From: Prostheceraeus crozeri
Taxonomy: Eukaryota > Platyhelminthes > Polycladida > Euryleptidae
Length of the DNA stretch: 64,000 nt
Direction: 5' to 3'
Assembly (NCBI GenBank): GCA_907163375.1
Contig: CAJQUW010005236.1
Span: 248,001 to 312,000 of the forward strand
The translations under genes were made by a program, and so were the position numbers. Below the pieces are notes generated by a model, which searched no databases, was not told the origin of the DNA, and worked only from the letters and a program-made list of their open reading frames with translations. Below are positions 1-10,587 of the stretch, piece after piece. Every line of letters begins with the position of its first letter. Position 1 is the stretch's first letter.

Positions 1-731
1 ACCTGGTTAGATTAACTGATTTTGAATGTCGTGCATGTGAATGATAGAAACAACAACGATGTTTATGAATGTCATGATGCAGAATTCTATGCAGTAACAA
101 TGAACCGGATATCAGAAAAATTGCGAAAGTCAAATCGTTTTTAGATATAAGGAAAAACATGTTTAACATGCATTCATCGGCAGAGATGCTGATCTTCACA
201 CCCCATCCACTGATATTATGAATTTTCTAACATTGAGCGTATCATCAAATGCATGTTATACTATATTGTGGGAAAAAGTTTCTTAGAGTATTTTAGATTT
301 GTTGGCCCTCGATAGCAAGACCACGAAAATATTCTCCACAAGTGACACGATCGATACCGCCCGTGCTTTGTGACAGCAACAAATCTCGATTGAAAGCTGA
401 AATCCGACTTCCACAAAGCAGTCTGTCAGAATCCTCTCAAAATCGTGGCGATGCGTCTGAGTTAGCGGGAAAATGCCAACTTTGGTTAAAGTCGCGAAGG
501 CAGCTTTTTTTCTGCCGCACGTGAACGCAGAGGTAGAGATGGTTTTTTCAAACCTATCAAACATATTGACTAAAAAAGGCGCTCGCTCATGCCTGAAACC
601 TTGAGAGCCCTTACGATTTGTAAATCCGTTTTGAGAAGTAAGAAAATTGATAGCTCAAATATAAGAGTGGATAGAATACATGTACAATACATGATATGCT
701 TTTTACTGAACATGGGCGCAAAACCAATTAA
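1..731. other. No recognisable gene
   Basis: Short open frames on both strands show no motif, no codon-like pattern and no splice context that I can defend. The sequence is AT-rich and looks intergenic or intronic. The only structure I see is at its right edge, where a coiled-coil reading frame opens after a stop at 729-731. Confidence 0.5.
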
Positions 732-988
732 AAGAAGGAAGAAAAAAGAAAACGTGAAGCTCTCCAAGAACAGCTCCGTATAGAATTAGATAAAGAAAAG
801 CAGCGATGTGAAGAACTGAAGTCCGCCGAATTGAGACTTGAAAACACTCAAGAAAACCTGGAAAAGAAAGAAAAGGAACCTAAAATGCCTTGCACCAGGC
901 CAAGCGTGCTGCGGAGGAGCTGGAACCCATACCTCAAAAGAACTCTAGAGCAGAGTCAGAGAGAGAGAGAGAGCAAATGCAAATGACA
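732..988 (+). pseudogene. Coiled-coil coding remnant interrupted by LINE A
   Basis: From 732 the frame is open and strongly charged, with heptad-like runs such as EALQEQLRIEL and EKQRCEELKSAEL, typical of an alpha-helical coiled coil. Near 885-895 the good coding signal jumps by one base into another frame (QAKRAAEELE, then EREREQMQM). That frame reaches the LINE A target site and continues on the far side of the element at 4445 for only a few codons before a stop. The composition recalls the helical rods of ERM, SWAP-70 or myosin-like proteins, but I cannot assign a family. There is no clear splice site and no start codon. The frameshift suggests a dead exon or a retro-copied fragment, although a missed short intron is possible. 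Confidence 0.4.
974..988. repeat. Left target-site duplication of LINE A
   Basis: The 15-base word CAAATGCAAATGACA occurs here and again exactly at 4430-4444, directly flanking the LINE A body. A perfect 15-bp direct repeat at both edges is the expected trace of target-primed reverse transcription. Confidence 0.9.
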
Positions 989-3900
989 CTTACTTACTTT
1001 ACTTTCTCCTTTTAACGTCTGCTTTTCCTCCTTGGTGAGGGTTGGACGTGATGAGACTCCTCCAACGGGCGCGGTCCTGTGTGTCTTCCACTGTCAGCCT
1101 CAGCTCCTTCATGTCTTCCTGGATGGTCTGCAGCCATGATCTTCTTGGTCTGCCACGTGGCCTGGGACCTTCGACAGCCACGTTCAGCACGCGATGAATC
1201 GGCTGCTCCTCTGTCCTCCGTTTCACGTGCCCGAACCACCTCAACCTGCGTTCTCTGAGTAAGACCTCCAGCTGTTTGAGGCCGCACCTGCCTGCTACTT
1301 CAGCGCTATCAACTCGATCGGAGTGTGAGACACCGGTCATGTACCGCAGCATCCGTCTGTCAAACGAACGCAGTTGTTGGGCCAGGTGTTGTGTGAGGGC
1401 CCATGATTCGGCACCATAGAGCAGCACGGGTCTGATGCATGCGCCATACACGTGTCCGCGGCATTTGAGTGGTACGTGTCGGTTCCTGAGGAGACTTGCC
1501 AGATCTTTCCATTTGCGCCATGCGGACGCAATTCTCGCTCGCACCGCTCGCTCTGATCCTCCTTTGCAGCTCAACACATCCCCGAGATAACAAAACTCTT
1601 TCACTACGTCGATCTCCACACCGTCTATCACACATCTTTCATCTTCGTCGGTACTGCTTGCGTTGTTTACACACATCGAACACTGGAAGTTTGTGACGCC
1701 TGTGAGAGAATTCAGTCCACTGCAGCGTTTGTGACACCACTTATCACAGCTTTGGCAGAGAATAGAGTTGGCACCTACGCCGCGACCGCATACACCACAA
1801 GGAAACCTTCTTGATTGAAGAGGAGAAGATACTTCGCTGCCACTGATCAACATCTTCGTCTTTTGGATATTCACTTTCAAACCTTTGCTTTCCATGTCTT
1901 CCTTCCATTTCTTGAACATTTCTTCCACTTCTTCCTTGCTCCCGCCTGTAAGGACCAGGTCATCTGCGTACAACATCTCCATCAATCCTCCCTTTCTGCG
2001 ATCTTTCGTAGCTTCTTCCATTACGAGAATGAAGAGAAGGGGGCTGAGGGCAGATCCTTGATGAACACCAACACCTATGCCGAAATCTTCTGACATTCCG
2101 CCTGCAACACACACTTTCGATGTTGTGTCTACGTACAAGGACATGACGAGGTTTATCAGGTGTTCTGGCACTTTCTGTCGTCGGAGTGCCCATCTGATGA
2201 CAACTCGTGGGACGCGATCAAAAGCTTTTTGGAGGTCGACGAAGATATGAAACAATTTCTTTTTCTTTTCCATGTATCTCTCCTGAAGTCTTCTGATGAT
2301 GAAGATTGTATCCGTACACGATTTTCCTCGGCTGTATGCAAACTGCTGTTCTCCAATGCTGACCAAACTTCTCAATCTCTTTTCTAGGACTTTCTCAAAG
2401 ATCTTCATTCCATGCTCCAGTAGTCGCAGTCCCCGATACGAGTGACAGCTCAGAGGATCTCCTTTCCCTTTAAACAGTGCGACCGTAAAGCTGTTGCTCC
2501 ACTTCTTCGGACATTCTCCGGTGAGCGCAATGTGCTGGAAAATGGCATGCAATGCCTCAACTGCAGGTTCACCAGCCAACTTAAGCATCTCGGCGTTTAC
2601 GTTGGAAGGACCCGGTGCTTTGCCATTCTTCATGCTGATCACTGCTTCCTTCACCTCCTCCAGCGTGAAGTCAGCGATTGGGCCTTCAGCTGGGGGGATG
2701 TCATGCAGAGTGATGTCATTGCCTTCGTTCGATATGTCATCAAAGTACCTTCTCCATGTCTCTCTAACCTCCGTCTCTTTCACCTTTATAGCACCACTTT
2801 CGTCCTTGACATACCGTGTTCCCTGTATGTCTGCACGATCTTTCTTCATCTGTGCTGCAACTCGGAACATCCTGTTACGCCCTTCTCTCATTGTTAATCC
2901 TTCACTCCACCTGAACCATGCGTTCTTCTTCGAAATTGCGACACACCTTCTGGCCTCTCTTTTCTTACTGCAATATGCATGACGGTCAGTCTCATTCCCA
3001 GATCTCTGCCAGACTTTGTATGCTTCCTTCTTCTCTTTGATTGCACGCTGAACCGCTTCATTCCACCACCAGGTTTCGCGTTCTCTGCCTCGCTGTCCCT
3101 TCGTTTCTCCACACACCTTGATGCCAGCTTCCGTTGCACATTCGACCAGTGAATTTCAACTTCCATCTCCCTGTTTAACACTTCTGGCAAATTCCTCTTC
3201 GTATTCTCTTCTCCTTTCCTCATCCTTTAGCCTCCAGACCTTGATTTTCTTCTTGTGAATTCTTTTCCTTGCAACATGTCCTTTGATCCGTAAAGCAGCT
3301 CTGACCAACCTGTGTTGGGTCATACATGCCTCTCCAGGAATCACTGTACAGTCTAGGACAGTCGCGCCTGCTCTCTTTCGCATCAGCAAGAGATCGATTT
3401 GTGTCTCAGCTTCGCCCGATTTGAAGGTAATGAGCTTTTCTTTTTCCTTCTTGAAAAACGAATTTAGGATTCGTAGACCATGGTTCTTACAGAGGTCGAG
3501 CACTACTGCACCTTCTGCATTTCTCTCCCCGAAACCATACCGACCGAGCACCTCCTCATAGCCGCTGATGTTCGTGCCCACATGCGCATTTACATCACCT
3601 CCAATTAGGAGTCCATCTGCTGGTAGTACCTTGCCTATCTCGTCTTCGACCTTCTCCCAGAAACACTGCTTCTCCTCACTGGATCTACCCACTTGCGGTG
3701 CATACAGGGAAAACACGTGCCATGCGGTTTCTCCGAGGATGAGCTTTACACACATGAATCTGTCATTGTACCTTTTGACTTCTATGACATTTTCGGCCAA
3801 TTCACTCTTCATCAACACTCCAACCCCATTTGTGGACTCATCATTTCCTACATACCATAACTTGTACTTCTCCTCATTGCTGCCGATTGACATACAGCCT

Positions 3901-4429
3901 TCATTGCGGTATCTGACTTCCTGAATACAACAAATGTCCACTTTTCTCCTTGCAAGCATCTCCACAACTTCCCTACTTCTTCCACGGAGTGTACCTACAT
4001 TTATTGTACAAACTTTGACATTTTGTGACTTTACAAGTACATTAGAAATTCGCCTGGGGATTCTTCGCACCCTTTGCCCATCTAAGAGCTGCCAGGTACT
4101 AAGGGCCGCTTCGTTTTGTTGTAGTCTCATGATTAGGATGCAGCATATGTTTTACCGACCGGATGCCCTTCCTGACGTCGACCACAATTATCGGTAGTGG
4201 ACCTAGACCAGATACCTTCTACGGGAAGCTCACGAGCCTGATCAACCCTACGTTTTCACCAGAGCCTGTTGGTTAGCCGGAGTGCGGCCCTTCACCGCTG
4301 GCAACGAGCCTGTTCGCCAAGGTAAGACCTGCCAGGGACCGAAGTCCCAGACGACATAGCCTCGATGCGCCTCCGTGTGCACCCCTTCACCACTTTGAGG
4401 TCACAGGTTGGACTTAGAAGGGGGAAGTC
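989..4429 (-). mobile_element. LINE A: nearly full-length RTE-like non-LTR retrotransposon
   Basis: A 3.44-kb element on the minus strand bounded by a perfect 15-bp target-site duplication. Its 3' end, at the low coordinates, finishes in a short AAGT-type repeat instead of poly(A), as in RTE-type elements. One long frame covers an AP-type endonuclease and a reverse transcriptase. The 5' leader is about 300 bp (4131-4429). Because the 5' end is present and there is only one internal stop, this looks like a young copy. The clade call, RTE-like, rests on the 3' tail and on the style of the EN and RT motifs, not on a tree. Confidence 0.85.
999..4130 (-). pseudogene. LINE A endonuclease-reverse transcriptase ORF with one in-frame stop
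   Basis: The frame starts at the ATG at 4130-4128 and runs 1044 codons. A single TGA at 3158-3156 (codon 325) splits it; both halves stay in the same frame, so one mutation separates it from an intact ORF. The AP endonuclease covers about residues 37-280: a TINVGTLRG start, the CIQEVRY glutamate, GGDVNAHVG, and QHRLV in place of the usual SDH. The reverse transcriptase follows, with FVDLQKAFDRVP, HQGSALSP and the catalytic YADD at about 721-724. A PHD-like finger lies at about 778-820 (Cx2C, Cx2C, CHx2C, Cx2C), between the palm and the FCYLGD connection region. The C-terminus has the RLRWFGHV and GRPRRSW motifs common in RTE-like proteins. The product would nick the target and copy its own RNA. 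Readthrough of the TGA is possible but untested. Confidence 0.85.
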
Positions 4430-4444
4430 CAAATGCAAATGACA
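4430..4444. repeat. Right target-site duplication of LINE A
   Basis: Exact copy of the 15-base word at 974-988, immediately beyond the 5' end of LINE A. It marks the insertion boundary. Confidence 0.9.
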
Positions 4445-4869
4445 GCATATCTAAAAATGTCGTAAAGTTAACACTGTAGTATTTGGAATCTCCCTTCAAC
4501 AAATCATCGTGTACTGATTTGACTCCCCCATAACAACACTATACCCATGTATGTACTTCGATATTCATGTAAATGGGACTTCCGAACATGAAACATATGT
4601 TGGAATTCAACAATATTTGCTGCTTTTCTTTGATTTCTCGAGGTTTTGTTTTCATAATGGATATGCGAGAGTATTTCTGCAGTGGCTTTTACAGTGAGTA
4701 TCTCAAAATTTGCAGATTACCTTAATTTGAAGCTGATGCAGTGTCAGTAATCCATCTTATTATATCAGAGACGCTCTCGCTCAGATGCTCACAGGCACTT
4801 ACTCCTAAAGTGTCTGTTGAACACTCTGCTTTTCCACCAATTACACTATAGCCATAAAGCTCATATTAC
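4445..4869. other. Flank of LINE A, no complete gene
   Basis: The first codons continue the coiled-coil frame interrupted at 988 (TAYLKMS, then a TAA). Beyond that I see no gene, structured repeat or splice-like context. Confidence 0.4.
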
Positions 4870-5240
4870 GCATTGTTACGAGTACAATAATTATTACTAC
4901 TGACACGAACACGCGAAATTGGTGAAAATTCGCGCCAGCACCACTGTATAGCACGAAAATGGCACTTACAATTGTCCATGATAAAAATGCGGCTTCTTCA
5001 CCGTCAATAGCACCTAGTTGATTTACAAAATCAGAAAATCCATCGGAATTGATAGCGCCCTCTTCCACACTGTAGTGCATTAATCTAGAGTTGCTGATAG
5101 TCATTATCATAGAAGAATTCATTCCACGCTTCTTCGACACAGTTCGATATGACCTGTCCTGTGGCTGACCTTACGTAGGATCGCTTTGTCCACACTTGGA
5201 ACCCACATTCGTCGATGAATATGGTCTTGTTCAGCTGACC
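4870..5240 (-). pseudogene. IS630/Tc1-superfamily DDE transposase remnant
   Basis: Read on the minus strand, three frames in succession resemble an IS630-like DDE transposase. First comes IFIDECGFQVWTKRSY with the first catalytic Asp (about 5180-5225). Next is a +/-1 shift into VSKKRGMNSSMIMTIS and HYSVEEGAINSDGFSDF (about 5040-5140). A second shift leads to IFIMDNCKCHF with the second Asp (about 4960-4990). The third catalytic residue and the C-terminus are missing. The longest single frame would be misread as a small membrane protein, but its hydrophobic tail arises only after the second frameshift. The element is dead, and no terminal repeats were found. Confidence 0.65.
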
Positions 5241-5505
5241 TTCCTCTTAGTACCATCGTGCATAATCATATGTTGCATAATGTGATGTTATCTGTTATAT
5301 TATCTTGTTTATGACTTCTTCTGAGTTACGCTGAACTGGCACGTCTCGAGCTATCTTGCTTGTAATGAGCACTTAATCTGAGATGCTGCTTGCACATGAT
5401 TCGAAAATTGCGGACTTTTCGGGGCATTTAAGTCTTAAGATTAATTTATCTCTTTTAGAGCAGCTAATGGTTTTTTCATTGACTGCCTCCTTTCATTGAC
5501 TACTC
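5241..5505 (-). other. Possible N-terminal extension of the IS630-like remnant
   Basis: Scattered minus-strand pieces could belong to the helix-turn-helix half of the transposase at 4870-5240, but they are broken by stops. I see nothing else here. Confidence 0.25.
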
Positions 5506-6733
5506 TTATTTCATGTATTCGTAGACATGGAAAAAGCATTCGATAGAGTGCCAAGAAAAGTCATCGAATGGTCTCTCAGACGACAAAGTATACCAGAAGC
5601 ACTTGTGGTAGCCGTTATGTCGCTGTATAAGAAGTCAGCATCAAGCCTAAACACCGTGACTGGGTTGTCTGACAGCTTCGACATTGATGTTGGAGTACAT
5701 CAAGGGTCCATCCTAAGCCCTTTGCTTTTTGTCACAGTAATGGAGGAGGTGACTAAGGAATGCCGTGGGGAAGGTCCATGGGAACTTCTGTACGCCGACG
5801 ATCTAGTGCTCACTGCAGAGACTAAAGGAGGTCTTTCCATGTTTCAAAGATAAAAATCCAGCTTTGAAAGAAGTGGTCTCAAGATCAATCCGGATAAAAC
5901 GAAGATCCTTGTGAAAACATGCGCTTGTTTCGGAAAAGGCGTCGGTCAGAACTCGATTCTGTGCATGGCGTGCAATAGCTGGTGCCATTTCAGATGTTCC
6001 GGTTTAACCTCAGTGAGGGCGTTGTCCTCGTCGTCCTCGTTTAGATGCCCAAAGTGTATCCGAGGACACGAAGACAACAAAGATGATGACGACACGCTTC
6101 AATTGGATGAGTGCATTGTGCAAGAAGTTCAGCATTTCTGCTATCTTAGGGACATGCTTGACAGGGATGCAGGCGTCGAGAGAGCGGTGAGGACTCGCAT
6201 TGCGGCGACATGGTCAAAATGGAGGGAACTCGCCAGCCTCCTAACGAACAAGGGAATACCGTTGCACTGCAGAGGGCAGATTTATCAATCTTGCTTGAGA
6301 TCTGTCCTGATATACGGTTCGGAGACATGGCCTTTCACAAGCAAATTGATGCATGCCATGACAACGTGTGACTTGACGATGCTTCGCTTTATGGCTGGTG
6401 TAAGATGGAGAGGCAGGATCCCAAATGAAGAAGTAGTGAAAAGGTGTGGTCTGAAGGACTTGGAAGTGCTCAACCGGAGAAGCAGACTTCGCTGGTTTGG
6501 GATGTGAAGAGGTCGGAGGACATTGTGAGAGAGGTTGAAGAAATGGAAGTGAGTGGTCGCCGACCAGTAGGAAGACCGAAAAAGTCGTGGAGGAGCTGCA
6601 TCTCGAAAGATCTGAAGAAGCTCCAAATAAATGAAGATCTTGCAGCAGACCGAAGCAAGTGGAGACGAGCCATCAACCGTCCAACTTCGTCACGGAATTC
6701 AAGGACGTTAAACGAGGAGTGAGTGAGTGAGTG
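5506..6733 (+). pseudogene. LINE B: 5'-truncated RTE-like reverse transcriptase fragment
   Basis: A 5'-truncated relative of LINE A in the opposite orientation. It begins inside RT (LFHVFVDMEKAFDRVP from about 5506) and carries HQGSILSP and YADDLVL (about 5790-5810). It shifts frame near 5845 and continues through a PHD-like finger (about 5914-6055) to FCYLRDML. It shifts again near 6500 into a GRPKKSWRS tail that stops at 6720-6722. The first zinc pair reads CxC where LINE A has CxxC, so the finger is probably damaged. The 3' end is a GAGT/GTGA repeat at 6714-6733. Truncation at the 5' end is the usual outcome of incomplete LINE reverse transcription. I could not settle a target-site duplication. 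Confidence 0.85.
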
Positions 6734-7566
6734 CCTCCAACGTCTTTCATCGAGTCATCAACTTTACGATGACGAAGTCCTTCATGCTAATTTACTGTTC
6801 TATCAGTTCAAGACTTCATTATAATTGATCTTGCAGTTGGGCGTTTGATTCCAATTTGTTGGGCAAGGTCAATGAAATCGTCTCCGCGTTCGAAATCTTG
6901 AATCAATCTTTGCTTATCAACGTTGGTAATTTTCCTGTAAGGGCCTCGGCAAATTGCTTGTTTCACTTTTAAAGTCCATGATTAGCTTCTCACAGTTCTC
7001 AACGCTTATGTTTATGAAAGACTTGAGAGATGCAAGTATTTCTACGAATCAGGTGCAGCCACAAAGTTAAAATTATTTGAAAATATCGCATTCAAAAACT
7101 GGCAAACAATATGTATAGCTATGATACAGCTACATTGTGAAATTTTAAATCATTTGAGGATGCTAATCAAGCCTAAAAGCTTTGTGGACGAACTTGCCTT
7201 CTGATTGACTAAATTGAATTCTGATTCAGATATCATGGACCAACTTGAATTCTAATTGACTGAACTTGAGTTGTAAATGGTGCATTATAACCCTCTTTTG
7301 TTACATATCTATTGTAGCTTGGCGAGGTTAAATGCGAAGAAAGACGTTTAGGTATAGCAGATATCTGTATTACATAAAATGCATGGATTAGACAACATAC
7401 CATTGATTAATTCCTCAAAAGGCCTCACAGTATAACTATTTATAGACCGAACGATGAAAATTAGAATTTAGGCATCAAGAGTTCACAAAGATGAAAGTCT
7501 GCTTTGCAATTGGGAAAGGTGCAGTCCAGATAAATTGTAAACTTTTTTCATGTATTTTCTTGAATG
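6734..7566. other. No gene recognised
   Basis: AT-rich sequence between LINE B and the first Crypton-like remnant, without a motif-bearing frame, clear inverted repeat or tandem array. Confidence 0.4.
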
Positions 7567-8880
7567 TCAACAACATTCTAATAGGTTGATGTTCTTTTGT
7601 CTATTTTGATCCTGAGGAATTAGTGATTCGCTGACATTGCGGCTACTTTGACCGTGATGGGAAGTGGTTAAATCATTTGATAGTTTTTTGTTTTTTGAAT
7701 GTTGATATTGTTTTGATGTTGCGGTTGACAGATTCAGGCCGCTTATGCCCCGTTTCGTTCTGAGTATCCGTGACTGAATAGTCTTTTTCGGCAAGCTCGG
7801 TTACGACTGTTTCCCGAATGCAGTGGCTGGTGTAAATTTTGCTCAGTTGGGCTTCAAAGGATATTCTTTTCATCAGATCGTTCAAACTACTTTTCCCAGA
7901 GTCTTCCGATCAGAGTACCATGACGTCCCCTTGGAGGTTGCTTTAGGAAATATTGCCTTCGATCAAAACTTCTAGATGTATATAGATACTTTCACAGCTT
8001 GCACAGGACATTTCTCAGGGTCTTCAAGTAATGAATACATGACTATCGATTTCATCGATTCATAGTGTCTTTGACTCGTGGATGATGTCACATTCTTCTC
8101 TCGCAATTGAGTCAATATGTCGATATATCCTCTGCCACATCCATCGGTACTCACTTTGACGGAGTCCGTGGTTATTTCACGAAGCCACTCTCTACCTTGG
8201 CTGGCACCAAAAGTGATAAATGAAATTATAAAAAAGTTCATGATGACGTCGTTCAGGAGTGGAACGGTCGAAATACTCACTCAGTAAGTGCAAATTGACC
8301 TTGTCGATGGTTTCCATCCCTTCGTCCCGTCTCTGATTCTTCTGCAAATATACTGCCATCGATACTTTCAGTGTGTTATTCACCATTTGAAAATCTTGAC
8401 CATCAATGATATTCACTTGTTTATCTATGCTGGAAGAGGTGAGGAATCCTTGAATTGCACACGCATGCATATTAGAGTGGCAGGCGCAAAGTCAGACCCA
8501 TCGATTTTCTTCGCTTTTGCATACTGCAACCTCAGATATTGACAGATGTTCTGGCATTGTCTCAATGACTGAGGGTAAAATGTTTTACTTAAGGAACGAT
8601 TTGAATTTATTCGCATAATATCTCGTTTGTTCATCAGCTCTCTTGTTTTACCAAGTTCCTCTAATTCACTGAGTTCCTGCAATGCTTATCCATCCAACTC
8701 GGGGAATGTTGCTGTTATGTCGTCTGATCCAACAGGCAAACTTGTGTGTTAGTTGAATGCCTCCTCAATGTCTTGATTAGTCAGCAACTCTAGGAACCCA
8801 AGTTCCTCAGATCTAGTCCATGATTGCTTACGTGCGATTCTTTACAAAGTCAACATTGCTCATCCCAATCATGCAATTGA
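7567..8880 (-). pseudogene. Crypton-like tyrosine recombinase, copy A (decayed)
   Basis: Successive minus-strand frames match the layout of Crypton/DUF3504 tyrosine recombinases, the family that gave rise to KIAA1958- and ZMYM-type vertebrate proteins. An acidic N-terminal stretch (about 8680-8850) is followed by a core-binding-like region (YPQSLRQCQNICQYL). Then come SEYFDRSTPE and GREWLREITTDSVKVSTDG at about 8130-8320. Last is the catalytic C-terminal box with SKIYTSHCIRETVVTEL and TGHKRPES at about 7740-7840, containing the HxxR and GH signatures. At least three frameshifts or stops break it. Cryptons move by site-specific recombination through a circle, without a DDE transposase. I found no terminal direct repeats. 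It is an old copy, and a domesticated host gene is unlikely given the breaks. Confidence 0.65.
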
Positions 8881-9127
8881 ATGAAAAAAATGTCAGCTTC
8901 TTTGAAATTCAAATCTGTCTAAATGCTAGCTTTCATTGCTATTGTATATGACCCAAGTTTTTGTTTCCCATAAATTTATCTGTTTTCAATTGCCTGAAGC
9001 CCGGGAAAATGTATCAGATATCAATGCCATTTATTACAAATTTTGCAATAGATATCAAAGATAGACATGAATTTGCTAGTAAGTCTATAACAAGAAGCAG
9101 TAAAATGCAGGTATTGTATCAGTATGC
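8881..9127. other. Spacer between two Crypton-like copies
   Basis: Short AT-rich spacer with no gene. The recombinase copies on both sides lie on the minus strand. Confidence 0.4.
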
Positions 9128-10409
9128 CTATTCAAAAATAATTGTTACTGTATTCGCGGTTCCATCCGCAATAATTTTAATTTTAATTTCTGCAGGTGCT
9201 GGTAAAGTAATTGAGCTTCCTGATGGTCCAGGTCCAGTGTTGCTAATTTGTTGCACTACCATTCTTTCGGTCCTGACCACATGTTGCGCTTTTGATGACA
9301 TTTTTGCAGAGTCACATGTGAAACTTCTTGTCAGAGCATTCGAAACACTTCTTTTTTTCATCAAAAGTTTCTTTTTCGGACGCTTTTCTTTTATCATATC
9401 TTTGTGAAGTCTCTCTTAATTTTCGTGGACGGTGACATGCATGCACTGCTCCTCAGTGAAGCCTTGACTACGCAGTGTTGTGACTACCGTAGGCCGAATA
9501 CAATGGTTTGTGCATGTTTTCCCAAGCTTTGCTTTTTTTGAAATACTTTTCATTATGTCATTCAATCAATTTTTCCCAAGTTAGCGTTCTTGCAGTGACA
9601 TTGTTCACTGTTATAATTTGTTTTTGGCTTTGGAAGTACCGCATCGACTGGAGGCTTGCTGAGATATAGTTCCATAGCTACCACAGTATCATCCGGGGTT
9701 TCGGCCATTACAGTCTGACGTATGGATTTTTTGCATTCCCCACACGAACATTTTTCTCGTGAATGGGCCTTACAATATCAATATATCTAACGCCATTTTC
9801 GTTTTTTTTAAATTTGGATTGAAGATTTGATCAAAGATCTCATCCACTCACGGCCCCGAAATCCATGGTAGTAGATGACGTTGAAATCAATTTCCTCCTG
9901 CAATTTTACTGGTGCTGAGCGGTCAAAATATTTTTTCATGATAGTTTTATCTTCTTTCTCGATAGGTGGATAACCACCTCCACCGTCGGATAGTGATTCT
10001 GGTTTATTTTTCTGTGCTTGAGACATTGCCGCTTTGTGGGTCTTATCAGAAGCTTGAATTGTGAATTATCAATCAGAGAAAAGTTTCCTGGTTCCAAAAA
10101 GTTCCGATGAAAGGCAGCTCGCGTGCAAGTTTGTGATGTTGTTGAATAATACTCCTCATTCTTCCTCTTTATGTCTGCAAAAAGTAGTTTCAAATAGAAT
10201 TCTTTGGCATTGTTTCAAACGAGGTTGGTAAACCTTGTGAAACGAGAAACTTGGTGAGCATGTTCATTTATTTTTTCATTTGGTTCTCGGCATGGTGAGA
10301 TTCTGGTGCTTTTTCAATATTTGTGATAAGTTGCAACTGCTCCTCACTTAATTCTATCTCATTTTCAATATTTAGTTCAGATGGAAAACCAGTAAATTGA
10401 TTGAATATG
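9128..10409 (-). pseudogene. Crypton-like tyrosine recombinase, copy B, C-terminal part
   Basis: Minus-strand pieces in order are an ELSEEQLQLI segment (about 10320-10360), MLTKFLVSQGLPTSFETMP, KRKNEEYYSTTSQTCTRAAF (about 10090-10160), IMKKYFDRSAPVKLQEE and GFRGREWMRSL (about 9840-9940). The catalytic box is CTNHCIRPTVVTTL at about 9475-9510, with the HxxR motif, followed by a Lys-rich tail (9128-9397). Several stops and frameshifts are present. The frame upstream of 10409 does not end; it is cut by the gypsy insertion and resumes at 19916. The sequence differs clearly from copy A, so the two are paralogous insertions or an old duplication. Confidence 0.65.
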
Positions 10410-10413
10410 ATAT
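10410..10413. repeat. 4-bp target-site duplication of the gypsy element (left)
   Basis: ATAT directly precedes the TGTAGGG start of the 5' LTR, and ATAT directly follows the TTCTACA end of the 3' LTR at 19912-19915. Four bases is within the usual range for Ty3/gypsy integrases. Confidence 0.7.
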
Positions 10414-10564
10414 TGTAGGGTTAGATTTCTAGGTGTAGAAATCCAATGACACCTACACTGTGTTATTTACATGTATTACATGCTATGTTGCATTTTGAAT
10501 TTTGTATACATGCCAATGCTTCACACTCAATACAGAGTTATAACTAACAAGACGTAATTCTACA
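10414..10564 (+). repeat. 5' LTR of the gypsy element
   Basis: A 151-bp LTR running from TGTAGGGTTAG to TAATTCTACA, with TG...CA ends. The same sequence is found at 14464-14539 plus 19838-19911. It is short for this superfamily. No TATA box is obvious, so the initiation site cannot be placed. Confidence 0.85.
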
Positions 10565-10582
10565 TTTGGTGAGCCCGACTAC
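10565..10582 (+). promoter_or_regulatory. Candidate primer binding site
   Basis: TTTGGTGAGCCCGACTAC directly follows the 5' LTR, where minus-strand DNA synthesis is primed by a tRNA 3' end. It contains a TGG near its start. I cannot say which tRNA is used without the tRNA set of the host. Confidence 0.4.
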
Positions 10583-10587
10583 CGAAT

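Noticed and set aside
2442..2982. Open plus-strand frames of 151 and 162 codons
   Set aside because: They are antisense to the LINE A reverse transcriptase and have no family motif.
4841..5140. 99-codon minus-strand frame with a hydrophobic C-terminus
   Set aside because: The N-terminal half is IS630-like transposase, and the hydrophobic tail arises only after a frameshift.
5483..6740. TGCCTCC near both ends of LINE B as a target duplication
   Set aside because: The left copy is separated from the first readable LINE codon by about 17 bases, so the word may be chance.
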